DNA of 64,000 nt from Mucilaginibacter lacusdianchii. GTDB taxonomy: Bacteria; Bacteroidota; Bacteroidia; Sphingobacteriales; Sphingobacteriaceae. The position numbers and the translations under genes are program-made. The DNA is taken from contig NZ_WSRW01000004.1 of NCBI RefSeq assembly GCF_009770985.1, forward strand, positions 93,063 to 157,062, given 5' to 3'. The notes below the pieces were generated by a model. It saw only the letters and a program-made list of their open reading frames with translations. It was not told the DNA's origin and made no database searches. Positions 36,272 to 46,700 of this stretch are shown one piece after another. The stretch's first letter is position 1. The number at the start of each line of letters is the position of its first letter.

Positions 36272-37072
36272 ATGAAAAGCAAAGTACTGTCAATCCTATA
36301 TATTTTTCTGATAAGTGGCGCCCTGCTGTCTTGTAAATCCAGAGCACATGACGTTTGGGCAGAAGGATGGGAAAGTTATCCGATACCTGAAACCAGAGAT
36401 GAAGTTGCGGAATATGCTGCCTCAAATAAAGCTTTACAAGTGTATTTAAAGCATGACAGCGTTTTAGTTAGAGCTCAGCCCAAGGTCAACAAACAACCGT
36501 TGCCTTTTGAAATCAATATAGCTAATAACGATGATGCCTGGCAATTTGGCGGTGACCGTGCGGTTACTGCCGTAAACAATGGTTATCTGGTAGGCTTCAA
36601 CAGAGGCGAATGGGGCGGCCATTTATACTGGTTTTCAAAAGATGGCAAACAGCATTACAAAATATCTGACCATCAAGTGGTGCAGTTTATACAAAATGGC
36701 GGCAACCTATACGCCATTGAAGGTCTGGTACATGGCGGGTCTTCTGAGGGGAGTATGATTATCATCAATCAAGAAAAAGATAAGTGGAGGGCCCAAACGT
36801 TTGTCAAGCTGCCTTATGCCCCAGTTGCTGCAGCTGTAAATCGTCATCAAAACTTTATTATCGCAACCTCAAGTAGTTTAGTTCAGGTAAACCAGCAAGC
36901 CAAGGTGCGTACTTTGGCTGTCAACAGATTGCTCCGTTATATGCCGCCGGCAAATTCTTTGGTTATAAAAGGGGATGAGGTTTATGTGGGTATGGTTAAA
37001 GGTGTTTTTAGATATGATTTGCAAGCGGGTAAGCAGGAATGGTTAATGAATGATGGGTTGCAGTTGAATTAA
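36272..37072 (+). CDS. Hypothetical lipoprotein (266 aa)
   Basis: Unknown function. The N terminus has a lipoprotein signal with the lipobox LLSC (Cys about 22), so it is likely attached to a membrane. The mature part (WAEGWESYPIPETRDEVAEY and onward) contains repeated short strands such as VTAVNNGYLVGFNRGEWGGHLYWFSKDGK and VIKGDEVYVGMVKGVFRYD, suggestive of a beta-propeller. ATG at 36272 is preferred to a TTG one codon upstream. It stands 36 bp after the helicase but no functional link is evident. Confidence 0.65.
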   Translation: MKSKVLSILYIFLISGALLSCKSRAHDVWAEGWESYPIPETRDEVAEYAASNKALQVYLKHDSVLVRAQPKVNKQPLPFEINIANNDDAWQFGGDRAVTAVNNGYLVGFNRGEWGGHLYWFSKDGKQHYKISDHQVVQFIQNGGNLYAIEGLVHGGSSEGSMIIINQEKDKWRAQTFVKLPYAPVAAAVNRHQNFIIATSSSLVQVNQQAKVRTLAVNRLLRYMPPANSLVIKGDEVYVGMVKGVFRYDLQAGKQEWLMNDGLQLN

Positions 37073-37203
37073 GAAGGTAATCAATACTAAAGCTGATAAA
37101 ACCAAAAGCTAATAATTAGGAGTAACTATAAATTATTAAAAGCAAGCGGGTACCTTTAATAAGGTGTTTATAAAGAATTTATATTAAACGTTAGTTTTAC
37201 TTA

Positions 37204-37773
37204 ATGATTCAGAAAGGCAAGTGTATCATCTTGAAAAGCTTAAATAATCTTTTTTATCACATTATAAAGTGTTGGCTATTATGCACTGTTAATATCATTG
37301 CAGTTATTACGTTATGTTGTGTTTCATTGAGGGGATACAGTCAAGTTACAGTGCCATATATCAAGTTCGAACATATTGGCACGGAAGAGAAGCCAATATG
37401 GCCTTTAATCATATCCACAAAAAAGGTAGAGATACCTTTAAGCTACTCTGAAGTAGAAATGCTGAAGCAAATGGGTAAAAAAGTAATTAAAGATGAAGAC
37501 AAAGCGCTTTTCCAAAAAAACATAATAACTAATCAAATTTCATATCAACTTTTTAAGGATTATATATTTAAACACATTGGTTTCTTTACTAAGAAACAAC
37601 CTGTTAATTTAGAATATGCAACTTTTAAAGTAAGTGTTGAACAGCGTGTTTTTTATTTGAATAGCGTAAACTCATGGCAATTTTTTGCTCAAGCTATTCA
37701 TTATCTACAAAAATTAAAGTCAGATAAGCATCTGATAAATGGTTTGAATAATACCTTACATGTTACTAATTAA
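37204..37773 (+). CDS. Hypothetical protein (189 aa), possibly secreted
   Basis: Not recognised. A hydrophobic segment at about residues 18-45 (CWLLCTVNIIAVITLCCVSL, ending GYSQ) could be an unusually long signal peptide; an internal start might be used. The rest is lysine-rich and without motif: FEHIGTEEKPIWPLIISTKKVEIPLSYSEVEMLKQMG. The gene is A/T-rich compared with neighbours and flanked by A/T-rich gaps of about 130 and 165 bp, consistent with a recent or fast-evolving gene. Confidence 0.5.
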   Translation: MIQKGKCIILKSLNNLFYHIIKCWLLCTVNIIAVITLCCVSLRGYSQVTVPYIKFEHIGTEEKPIWPLIISTKKVEIPLSYSEVEMLKQMGKKVIKDEDKALFQKNIITNQISYQLFKDYIFKHIGFFTKKQPVNLEYATFKVSVEQRVFYLNSVNSWQFFAQAIHYLQKLKSDKHLINGLNNTLHVTN

Positions 37774-37923
37774 CATCCATTAAATCATCAATCTTTTTAT
37801 GTTCCTTAAACTTTAAGGATTATAATGGCAAAAAGCCAATGTGTTATCAATCAATACATTGCAATAGGTGTTCAATAAATGTTAAAATTTGTTAAACAGC
37901 CTCTCAACAGGCCGGTTTTCGAG

Positions 37924-37931
37924 TATTTTTG
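37924..37931 (+). promoter_or_regulatory. Candidate -7 element for the histidine kinase/response regulator pair
   Basis: TATTTTTG fits TAnnTTTG, 8 bp ahead of the kinase ATG at 37939. No TTTG at the expected -33 position. Confidence 0.4.
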
Positions 37932-37938
37932 TTGAAAC

Positions 37939-39762
37939 ATGAAAAAAAGAAGTATTGGTTTTATTATTGGCTTGATGGGATTTGCACTGTTGGGTGTGGT
38001 GGCCATGCAATACTTTTTTTTGCGTCAGTCGTACCAACTGCAATCCAAACTGTTTGACCGCGATGTGCGCGAAGCACTAAATACCGTAGTAGCCAAAGTG
38101 GCCCGGCATGATGCCAACCGCTTTTTTATTCATAAAGCCACCGGGGTTAGCGATAAGGGCAGGGTAGGATATATTAAAATTGTTAGTCAAAAAATCAACA
38201 CCGCCCAAAATCTGGCGGCTCGTTTGCAGGCCGATAGTGCCCGCAACCGTCAGCGGCACGATAAACGAATCGCCCATCTGCGTGACAGTTTAAAGAAGCT
38301 GATCCGCCACCAGCAGGAAGACGATGAACTATATGGTCTTAATGTACAATGGCAAATTGAAGAATTTACCGATGAATTTGGTAACGTGCACCAGCGGCCT
38401 TTGCCGCCTAAAATTACGACATCGCGCCTTACCACAAAACCTATAAATCCTGCCAAACTGCACAAATACGATACTTTGTATTACAAGTACGTTGACCCGG
38501 TAATGGGGCAGCAAATTGTAACTCATCTGCGAATCAATCCGATTTGGCAGCGCGAGCATGATCGTCGTGAACGTGAGCACCAGTTGAGACAAATTCGCAA
38601 AATGCTGGCAGACGATTCTATTTCCAGCTTAAAATCGGCCAATGTAACGATAATGCAAAATTTAGCCGATGAGTACAAGCGCGCCAATAAATCGCTTAAA
38701 GACCGGGTGGATGCGATGTGGATTGATTCATTGCTGCGTTTTGAACTGGCCAACAAAGGCATCGATTTGCCTTTTAGCTATGAAGTGGCTACCGCCAGCA
38801 AAGATTCATTGATATTTTCCAAAGCGTTGGATGTGAGTGGTGCAAGACCGGTGTTTAGTGCAGCCAACGCATCTGATACTTACCAAACCCCGATTTTTGC
38901 CCAAGAAGTGGTGAATGATCCGGGAAACCTAAAGTTATATTTTCCGGAGAAGAACGCCCACATTCTTAAAACCATGACTTATACCATGGCTACCAGCGGT
39001 GGCTTGCTGCTGGTACTGGTATTGTGCTTTGGTTATACTTTATTTTCCATCCTGAGGCAGAAAAAAATATCGGAGATGAAAACAGATTTCATCAACAACA
39101 TGACTCACGAGTTTAAAACGCCGGTATCAACCATCATGATTGCTGCCGAAGCCTTGCGGGACGAGGATATTATTGCTGATAAAAACAGGGTGTCACGACT
39201 GGCCAATATCATTTTTGAAGAGAACGAACGTTTGGGCAGTCACATTGAACGGGTACTGAACATTGCCCGCATTGAGAAAAACGATTTTAAACTGGATAAC
39301 AAACCGGTTGAGGTAAACGAATTGATTACTGACGTGCTGGATAGTATGGCCCTGAAACTGCAGAAGTATGACGCCCAGGTAGATTTACACCTGGAGGCCG
39401 ACCATTCGGTAATTGAGGCCGACGAACTGCATTTTTCGAACGTATTGTATAACTTGATTGATAACGCCATTAAATACAGCCGCGAGGCACCGCAGTTAAC
39501 CATTACTACGCTCAACAAAAATGATGAGTTGGTAATACGCGTGGCCGACAAAGGCATTGGCATGAGTCGTGATCAGCAAGCTAAAATATTTGAGCAGTTT
39601 TACCGCGTACCTACTGGCAACCTGCACGATGTAAAAGGCTTTGGCCTGGGCCTTAGCTATGTTAATACCATTGTGAAGAAACTCAACGGTATGATCAGCG
39701 TAAAATCCGAAAAAGACAAAGGGTCAGAATTTGAATTGAAATTTGGCCTTTTGGCAACCTAA
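37939..39762 (+). CDS. Sensor histidine kinase
   Basis: 607 residues. A first membrane helix (about 7-27), an extracytoplasmic sensor region of about 320 residues with charged, probably coiled-coil stretches, a second helix (about 347-370), then HisKA with the phospho-acceptor in NNMTHEFKTPVSTIM (His about 391) and HATPase_c with the N box NVLYNLIDNAIKYS, G1 ADKGIGMS, F box FEQFYRVP and G2 FGLGLSYV. It pairs with the OmpR-type regulator 4 bp downstream. The signal sensed is unknown. Confidence 0.92.
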   Translation: MKKRSIGFIIGLMGFALLGVVAMQYFFLRQSYQLQSKLFDRDVREALNTVVAKVARHDANRFFIHKATGVSDKGRVGYIKIVSQKINTAQNLAARLQADSARNRQRHDKRIAHLRDSLKKLIRHQQEDDELYGLNVQWQIEEFTDEFGNVHQRPLPPKITTSRLTTKPINPAKLHKYDTLYYKYVDPVMGQQIVTHLRINPIWQREHDRREREHQLRQIRKMLADDSISSLKSANVTIMQNLADEYKRANKSLKDRVDAMWIDSLLRFELANKGIDLPFSYEVATASKDSLIFSKALDVSGARPVFSAANASDTYQTPIFAQEVVNDPGNLKLYFPEKNAHILKTMTYTMATSGGLLLVLVLCFGYTLFSILRQKKISEMKTDFINNMTHEFKTPVSTIMIAAEALRDEDIIADKNRVSRLANIIFEENERLGSHIERVLNIARIEKNDFKLDNKPVEVNELITDVLDSMALKLQKYDAQVDLHLEADHSVIEADELHFSNVLYNLIDNAIKYSREAPQLTITTLNKNDELVIRVADKGIGMSRDQQAKIFEQFYRVPTGNLHDVKGFGLGLSYVNTIVKKLNGMISVKSEKDKGSEFELKFGLLAT

Positions 39763-39766
39763 CCAC

Positions 39767-40459
39767 ATGAAGAAAATATTATTGGCAGAAGATGATCCGA
39801 ACCTGGGCGCCCTGTTGCAAGACTACCTGCAGCTAAAAGGTAAGTTTGATGTAGTACTTTGTAAAGACGGCGACGAAGGTTTACGCGAGTTTACCAAAGA
39901 TAACTTTGACTTGCTGATACTAGATGTAATGATGCCTAAAAAGGATGGATTTACTTTAGGCAAAGAAATTCGTAAAATAAACCAGCAGGTGCCCATCATC
40001 TTTGCCACCGCCAAAGGTATGATAGAGGATAAAACCCAAGCCTTTAATTTAGGTGGCGATGATTACATTACCAAACCTTTTCGCATCGAAGAGTTATTAT
40101 TACGCATCAATGCCCTGCTTAAACGTGCCGGAAGCAGTGCTGAAAAAGAAACTGAGAAACCTACCCAGTTTGATATCGGCAAATATCACTTCGATTTTAC
40201 CCAGCAGGTAATTACCCACGAGGGTGCACAGCAAAAGTTATCCACTAAAGAAGCTGCCCTGCTGCGCCTGTTGTGCCTGCACAAAAATGAAGTCCTCACC
40301 CGCGAAGAAGCTTTGCTGAACATCTGGAATGATGACAACTACTTTAATGGCCGCAGCATGGATGTATTTTTGAGCAAAATACGCAAGTATTTGAAAGATG
40401 ATCCCAGCGTAGAAATCATTAATGTACACGGCAGGGGCTATAAGCTGCTGGTCAACTAA
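39767..40459 (+). CDS. OmpR/PhoB family response regulator
   Basis: 230 residues: receiver domain with acidic pocket EDD (about 8-10), phospho-acceptor Asp in LLILDVMMPKKDG and conserved Lys in DDYITKPF, then a winged-helix Trans_reg_C domain (about 130-229) with LSTKEAALLRLLCLHKNEVLTREE and VHGRGYKL. The ATG at 39767 is 4 bp after the kinase stop; the eight in-frame codons upstream overlap the kinase gene. Partner of the kinase at 37939. Confidence 0.94.
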   Translation: MKKILLAEDDPNLGALLQDYLQLKGKFDVVLCKDGDEGLREFTKDNFDLLILDVMMPKKDGFTLGKEIRKINQQVPIIFATAKGMIEDKTQAFNLGGDDYITKPFRIEELLLRINALLKRAGSSAEKETEKPTQFDIGKYHFDFTQQVITHEGAQQKLSTKEAALLRLLCLHKNEVLTREEALLNIWNDDNYFNGRSMDVFLSKIRKYLKDDPSVEIINVHGRGYKLLVN

Positions 40460-40464
40460 GCTTT

Positions 40465-40809
40465 CTACAGGGCTTGCCCAAAGTGAATGATATTGCCATT
40501 GTTATCCAGTACGCTGAATTGCCGTCTGCCCCAGGGTTTGTCTTCTAACTTTGCGTTAGGATGTACAATACCTAGCGGTTCGTACTCAGCATATAAATTC
40601 TCAATATCATTTACATTGATGTAACAGCCAGTGCTCTGTGCAATGTAAACGTCATTGCAGGGCCATAAGTGTAGGTAAATATCGTCCCTACTCAATATCA
40701 GGTAGCCGGTCCAGTTAGCTTGAAGGGTAAATTTTAGTTTTTCGGTATAAAAAGTAATGGATTCTGCTTCATTTAGCGAAGCTAGTATAGGAATAGCTGT
40801 TTGTAGCAT
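40465..40809 (-). CDS. VOC family protein (glyoxalase/bleomycin-resistance-like)
   Basis: 114 residues with one vicinal oxygen chelate domain: IPILASLNEAESITFYTEKLKF, YLILSRDDIYLHLW and RQFSVLDNNGNIIHFGQ. This arrangement resembles the bleomycin-binding BLMT group, which sequester the drug as a dimer, but many relatives have other ligands. Convergent with the response regulator (5 bp between stops). Confidence 0.8.
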   Translation of the reverse strand: MLQTAIPILASLNEAESITFYTEKLKFTLQANWTGYLILSRDDIYLHLWPCNDVYIAQSTGCYINVNDIENLYAEYEPLGIVHPNAKLEDKPWGRRQFSVLDNNGNIIHFGQAL

Positions 40810-40869
40810 GGGTTATGCGGTTGTTTGCAATTAATTAGTTACAAACTTATCATTTCTACTTGCTTTTGG

Positions 40870-40877
40870 TAGATTTG
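40870..40877 (+). promoter_or_regulatory. Candidate -7 element for the M28 peptidase at 40899
   Basis: TAGATTTG fits TAnnTTTG, 22 bp upstream of the ATG. No clear -33 box. Confidence 0.4.
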
Positions 40878-40898
40878 GTAACCGCTAAAACAAACTAT

Positions 40899-42467
40899 AT
40901 GAAAAAAACTTTACTTTTTGCTGCTTTGTTAGCAACCGGCATGAGCTTTTCGGCCGTTGCACAAGAAGTAGTAGACCAAGCCGCTGTGCAAAAAATACGC
41001 GAAGAAGGGCTTAACCATTCGCAGGTTATGCAAACGGCATTTTATATTACCGATGTGGCCGGTCCGCGTTTATCTAATTCACCCGGATTAAAGCGTGCAC
41101 AGGAATGGGCTGTTAGTCAGTTTAAAGCTTGGGGCTTGTCTAATGTAAAGCTGGAGCCTTGGGGAAAGTTTGGTAAAGGCTGGGAAGTGCAAAAAAACTA
41201 TGCTGCTATTACGGTACCTTACTATCACGCCATCATCGCTATCCCTAAAGCCTGGACACCCAGCACAAACGGCGCTGTTAAAAGTGAAGTAATATTATTA
41301 AAAGCCGATACCATTACCGATTTAGATAAGTACAAAGGCAAGCTGGCTGGTAAGATTGTGATTTTTGATACCAAAAACGAGCTTACCCGTAACCCGCAGC
41401 CCGATTCAAAACGTTATACCGACGAAGAGCTGGCCCAAATGGCCGCTGCCACCGCACAACCTGCCGGACAACGTCGTGGCGCACCGGATGCCAATTCTGC
41501 CTTTGCACAACAAATGGCAGCCCGCCGCCGTGCTTTGGCCATGCGTACAGCCATGAATACTTTCATAAAAGCCGAAAACGTAGCACTGGTATTAAGCCAG
41601 GGCCGTGGTACCGATGGTACAGTATTTACCACAAACGGTGCATCATATGCCGATACAGCCAAAGCTGTAGCCCCCGAACTAGAAACCAGTGGCGAGGATT
41701 ATCTGCGCATTGTACGCTTGTTGAAAGCCGGCCAAAAAGTAGAAATGGAAGCAGAGGTTAAAACGCAGTTTTTTACCGATGATATGAACGGCTATAATGT
41801 TATTGCCGAAATTCCGGGTACGGATAAAAAGTTGAAAGATCAGGTGGTCATGATTGGCGGACACTATGATTCATGGCATGGTGCCACTGGTGCTACCGAC
41901 AACGCAGCAGGCAGCGCCGTAATGATGGAAGCTATGCGCATCCTGAAAACCATTGGCTTTAAACCGAAACGTACTATCCGTATTGCATTGTGGAGTTCGG
42001 AGGAGCAGGGCTTATTTGGGTCACGTAACTATGTAGCCAGCCACTTTGGTACCGCTTCGGCCATTAAGCCAGAACAGGCTAAAGTATCTGCTTATTACAA
42101 TCTGGATAACGGTACTGGCAAAATCCGTGGTGTATATCTGCAAGGTAATTCGGCTGTAGCCCCTATATTTAAAGCATGGCTAGAGCCGTTTAAAGATTTA
42201 GGTGCTGCTACTACAACCATCAGCAATACCGGCGGTACCGACCACCTTTCGTTTGATGGTGTAGGCATCCCTGGCTTCCAGTTTATCCAAGAGCCTATGG
42301 ATTACAACACCCGTACGCACCACAGCAATCAGGATACCTATGATCGCTTATCGGCTGATGATTTGAAACAGGCTGCTACCATTGTGGCATCATTGGTTTA
42401 CAACACCGCCCAACGTGCAGAAATGCTGCCCCGCAAAGAGGCCCCAAAACCGGCGGGCACCAACTAA
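40899..42467 (+). CDS. Secreted M28 family aminopeptidase (second copy)
   Basis: 522 residues, with a signal peptide (1-22, ending FSAVAQ). The M28 core shows GGHYDSWHGATGATDNAAGSAV (zinc His, bridging Asp), SSEEQGLFGSR (catalytic Glu pair), YNLDNGTG and GTDHLSFDG (zinc His). An Ala/Arg/Gln-rich insert (about 180-215, AQPAGQRRGAPDANSAFAQQ) lies in the PA-like region. The C terminus ends in a Pro/Lys-rich tail (RKEAPKPAGTN). ATG at 40899 begins the signal peptide. The family hydrolyses peptides outside the cytoplasm. Confidence 0.9.
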   Translation: MKKTLLFAALLATGMSFSAVAQEVVDQAAVQKIREEGLNHSQVMQTAFYITDVAGPRLSNSPGLKRAQEWAVSQFKAWGLSNVKLEPWGKFGKGWEVQKNYAAITVPYYHAIIAIPKAWTPSTNGAVKSEVILLKADTITDLDKYKGKLAGKIVIFDTKNELTRNPQPDSKRYTDEELAQMAAATAQPAGQRRGAPDANSAFAQQMAARRRALAMRTAMNTFIKAENVALVLSQGRGTDGTVFTTNGASYADTAKAVAPELETSGEDYLRIVRLLKAGQKVEMEAEVKTQFFTDDMNGYNVIAEIPGTDKKLKDQVVMIGGHYDSWHGATGATDNAAGSAVMMEAMRILKTIGFKPKRTIRIALWSSEEQGLFGSRNYVASHFGTASAIKPEQAKVSAYYNLDNGTGKIRGVYLQGNSAVAPIFKAWLEPFKDLGAATTTISNTGGTDHLSFDGVGIPGFQFIQEPMDYNTRTHHSNQDTYDRLSADDLKQAATIVASLVYNTAQRAEMLPRKEAPKPAGTN

Positions 42468-42496
42468 GTTAATTGTCGATTTACTTTTATACGTGA

Positions 42497-42523
42497 AGCA
42501 GGCTGCCGCAAGGGTAGTCTGCT
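42497..42523 (+). terminator. Intrinsic terminator with wobble pairs
   Basis: AGCAG at 42497 pairs with CTGCT ending at 42523 through a stem with two G-T pairs and a GCAA loop, followed by T residues. Confidence 0.7.
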
Positions 42524-42612
42524 TTTTTATTTATGTTGTTAATGACAGAAGATTTAATATGAATTTGTTAAGTGAACAACTTATCTTAGCTATATAACTC
42601 AACAACTTTATC

Positions 42613-43071
42613 ATGATTAAAATCAATTTTAAGTTTCTTGCCGGTAATGTTTTTCTACTGCTGGCGATGATGGCCTTATTTACTACAGCCACTAAAGCAC
42701 AGGACACCACTGCTCAAAAACAAATTTTCAAATCGGTAGACGTAGCTCCTAACTTTCCGGGCGGCCTTAATAAGTTTTATGAATTTATAGGTAAGTCACT
42801 AAGATATCCCCGAACTGATTTAACTAATGGTACACAGGGGCGAGTGTATGTTACCTTTGTAGTAGAAAAAGATGGTTCGTTAACTAATGTAAAATACGAG
42901 CGTGCACCTAGCCGAACTTTGGGCGACGAGGCTGTTCGTGTGGTAAGTGCAAGCCCTAAATGGATACCCGGTACGCAAAAAGGACAAACAGTTAGAGTGC
43001 AGTATACAGTTCCGGTTGCGTTTACTTTACAAGGAACAAGTTCTGGTAGGGACCCATTTGCTCGTGGATAA
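42613..43071 (+). CDS. TonB C-terminal domain protein, secreted
   Basis: 152 residues: signal peptide (1-30, ending TTATKAQ) and one TonB_C domain with the Bacteroidota form FPGGLNKFYEFIGKSLRYPRTDL, GRVYVTFVVEKDGSLTNVKYERA and ASPKWIPGTQKGQTVRVQYTVPVAF. There is no N-terminal membrane anchor or proline-rich spanner, so it cannot act as a classical ExbB/D-coupled TonB; it may be a periplasmic accessory. Confidence 0.85.
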   Translation: MIKINFKFLAGNVFLLLAMMALFTTATKAQDTTAQKQIFKSVDVAPNFPGGLNKFYEFIGKSLRYPRTDLTNGTQGRVYVTFVVEKDGSLTNVKYERAPSRTLGDEAVRVVSASPKWIPGTQKGQTVRVQYTVPVAFTLQGTSSGRDPFARG

Positions 43072-43101
43072 CATTCCCCTGCCTTTATAAAAGTTTTACT
43101 A

Positions 43102-43671
43102 ATGCGCCAAATTGACGAAGATATTACTTTTACCAATGTCAAACCCGAAGAGTTAGCTGGTTTTGACCGTACGTTTGATAATTGCCAATTCATCAATTGC
43201 GATTTGTCTTATGCTGATCTTTCTAATAAAACCTTTGTAGATTGCCGGTTTAATAACTGTAACTTATCGTTAGTGAAACTTGGTGGTGTGGGGTTACAAG
43301 GCGTATCATTTACAGACTGCAAGTTATCTGGCGTTAATTTTAGCGTGTGCGCTAATTTTTCGTTTTCGGTAAGCTTTACCAATTGTAATTTAGATTATAC
43401 CATTTTTGCAGGCAAAAAGTTGAAGGGCGTTAAACTATTAAACTGTACTCTGAATGAGGCTGACTTTTCGGAAGCCGACCTCACCAATGCTGTTTTCGAC
43501 CAGTGCAATCTTAATCGTACAGTTTTTAACCGGACTATTTTGAAAGGTGCCAATTTTTTAACGTCGTACAACATGGTTATTGATCCGGAGATTAACACGA
43601 TGGACAAGGCTAAGTTCAGTCATGAAAGCTTATCCGGCTTACTTACCAAGTATAATTTAGTGATCAAATAA
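43102..43671 (+). CDS. Pentapeptide-repeat protein (Qnr/McbG-like)
   Basis: 189 residues made of consecutive A(D/N)LXX-type pentapeptides, for example FDNCQFINCDLSYADLSNKT, FVDCRFNNCNLSLVKL, LNEADFSEADLTNAVF and DQCNLNRTVF, which fold into a right-handed quadrilateral beta-helix. Size and a mid-protein break in the repeat (SVCANFSFSVSF) are like Qnr/McbG proteins that mimic DNA and protect gyrase, but most pentapeptide proteins have no known role. It starts 30 bp after the TonB-C gene. Confidence 0.88.
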   Translation: MRQIDEDITFTNVKPEELAGFDRTFDNCQFINCDLSYADLSNKTFVDCRFNNCNLSLVKLGGVGLQGVSFTDCKLSGVNFSVCANFSFSVSFTNCNLDYTIFAGKKLKGVKLLNCTLNEADFSEADLTNAVFDQCNLNRTVFNRTILKGANFLTSYNMVIDPEINTMDKAKFSHESLSGLLTKYNLVIK

Positions 43672-43700
43672 AAAAGGCGGGTTTAATACCCGCCTTTTTT
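43671..43700. terminator. Bidirectional intrinsic terminator
   Basis: AAAAAGGCGGGT (43671-43682) pairs with ACCCGCCTTTTT (43688-43699), between convergent genes; its first base overlaps the stop codon of the pentapeptide gene. Confidence 0.92.
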
Positions 43701-43701
43701 A

Positions 43702-46700
43702 TCAATCTGCCGCTGTAGTTTGCGCTGTATTTACATTGCCTGTACGCTTTAACACGCCCCAGCCGCTCAATTCTCCTTTTAGGGCACGGCGGATAGATTT
43801 AAACAGAATATAGTACATCAGTTGCCGCCATACAAAACGTTGCGGAATGATGTAGATAAGTTTTTTCAAATTCTCGCGCTCCATCCGGAAGGCAATAATC
43901 GCCACTATAAAGTCAATCAGAATGAACGCCAGGTAATAGCCAAATATCTTTTCGGGATGGTCGCTGAAGAATCCGGCAATCATCATCAAATCGGCCAGTG
44001 GCGAAAATAACGGCAAAACAATCTGGAAGATCAGGATATTAGGCATGCCCACCATTCCAAAGAAACTGTATTTGCGGCTAAACAGGGCATCGCGGTTTTT
44101 CCAGAAGCTTTGTATCACACCAAAACTCCAGCGGAAGCGCTGCTTTAGCAAAGCCTGCAAAGTTTCAGGTGCCTCAGTATAAGCTATAGCTTCAGCCGCG
44201 TTGCGGATGATGTAACCCTGCTTTAAGATACGCATGGTTAAATCGCAATCTTCGGCCAGTGTATCGGTAGTAAAGCCGCCTGCTTTTATGATAGCCGCCT
44301 TGCGGAAAGCGCCGATAGCACCAGGTACTACGGTAATACTATTCAGCAAATCAAACGCACGGCGGTCCATATTTTGGGCCGTAATATATTCGATAGACTG
44401 CCAGCGGGTAATCAGGTTAGTTTCATTACCTACCTTTACGGTACCTGCCACCGCACCAATTTCCTCATCTGTAAAGTAGGCCATCAGGTGTAAAATGGCA
44501 TCGTTTTTTAATAACGTATCGGCATCAATACATACCACGTACTCATACCGGGCATGCGAAATACCAAAGTTTAAGGCAGATGCTTTACCGCCGTTAGGCT
44601 TGGTAAGCACCTGAACAGCAGGATGATTTTGGTAGGCTAAACCTACCACCTCAAAGGTTTTGTCTTTCGAACCATCATCCACAAAAATAATTTCCATGGC
44701 TGGGTACTCCAGTTCAATAAGGCTTTGTATGGTTTTAACAGCCGTAATTTCTTCATTATATGCTGGTACAATGATGCTTACCGGCGGTAAGTTGGTTTGG
44801 TCAATTACACGGTCGGGTGCGTTCTTATTAGCTGAAAACTGTCGTAAGGCCAGTATGCCAATTAATATGATACGACCTACGGCTAAAAAGATGGCTGTTA
44901 AAAACAGGTACAGGAAAAACCAGTTGGCGTAAAACAAGCCTCCAGTAAACCAGTCGTACAAGGTGCCGGTAACGCCGCTGTTGGCGTCATCGTGTACGGG
45001 TGGCATCAGGTCGTCTTTCTTTTTGTGCAGTACATCGGCAATAGTGGTAAACTGGTAGCCATGGCTTTTAAAATAACGGATAATAGCCGGTAAAGCCTTA
45101 ATAGTTTCCTCACGGGTATCGCCACCTGCATCGTGTAGCAGTATCATCGAGCCGTTTTCATGCTGAGCTACGGTACGGGCGATAATGGTATCGGCGGTTA
45201 CACCGGGTTCCCAATCGTGCGGGTCAATAAACTCACCGATATTAATGTAGTTTTCTTTACGGCTTTGTGCCACCGGAATAATTTCGGCCAGTGTTTGCGG
45301 CTCGGCATCGGCATTAAACGGTGCACGAAACAAAACGGTGCTATGGCCGGTGATAGATTCAATAAGCTTACGTGTTGAGTTAAGTTCCAGGCTTACCCGT
45401 TTTAAACTGATTTGCGAAATATCTGGGTGAAAAAACGTATGGTTACCTATTTCATACCCTTCATCGTAAATGCGCTTCAGCAACGGTATGTTTTTTTCAA
45501 CCATCGATCCTACCACAAAAAATGATGCGGGTACTTTTTCCCGTTTCAAGATATCCAGAACGCGTGGCGTATAGTTAGGGTCGGGGCCGTCGTCAAAAGT
45601 CAATACTACTTTATTAGGTGCATAGCCATACCGCCTGATTACGTATTTGGTTGGCAGCTTGATGTAAGTTTGACTGGTAATCGTAAACGTTTTAGGATCA
45701 ATTTTTACATCTATCTTTCCGGTATCCGGTTGCGAAACTAAATCCAATACTTCACCATCACCTGCATAATCTATACGGGTATTTATTTCGGGTGTGGTTA
45801 ACTTTCTTAACTCAACACCGGTTTTACGAAGCGAGTCGATAGACAGGTTTTTTTGGAAGAAAGTCCACAAACGCGGATCTTCCATACCCAAGCGCCACAA
45901 AGCCACACCACCGGTAGCCCAATCATCGGCCATGCGGATGATGTTGAAATTGGTAGCCGCATCGGCAAAATAAACCGTATGCTGCAACGTGTCTGTGCCT
46001 TTGTAAGTATAGCTTAGGTTGGCCGACTCGGGGTTGTATGTAATTTTACTACCATGCTCTTGAGCCGTACTGATGGCCTGCTGATAGCCAACGGCTTGCC
46101 CTACACGGCTTTCCGGCCAGTCATAACCTCCGCCGACTACGGTTAGAATTACTTTTTCGCTGGGTATTTTGGCACATACATTATCCAGTAATTCCTCAAC
46201 CCAATGTTGGTGCGATACATCGCCTGCGTTGGTTGCATCGGTATGCTGGTCGATAGCCATGATGAACAGGTAATCGTTCACATCTTTTAAAAACGACAGG
46301 TCATATTCATCATCCTCGGGTGCTACATTTTGCGTAACCAAAAAGCCTTTGCTGTGTAAGTTGCTGTACAACTCTCGCTGAAATGCCTTGTAAGCAGCTG
46401 CGTTACGACTACCCACATCTTCAAAACCTAAATTAAGCCCTTTAAAATTGTGCTTTTGCAGATTGTCGGCCAGATTGTTAATAAAGGCAGTTCGCAGCTT
46501 AGGTGTGTTGATGATACGTTTAACATCCTTAGTGTCATAATACCCCGAAATATTATTGGTATTGATGTAATTGGTGAGCGATACAATGACCGGTTTTTTG
46601 TATTTCTTATTCAGGTTAACCAATCCGGTATCCAGGCGTACGGTGATGGTATCTTTGCCAGGCGTCATGGCAAAACCTTCGCTTACAATCATATCCAGGC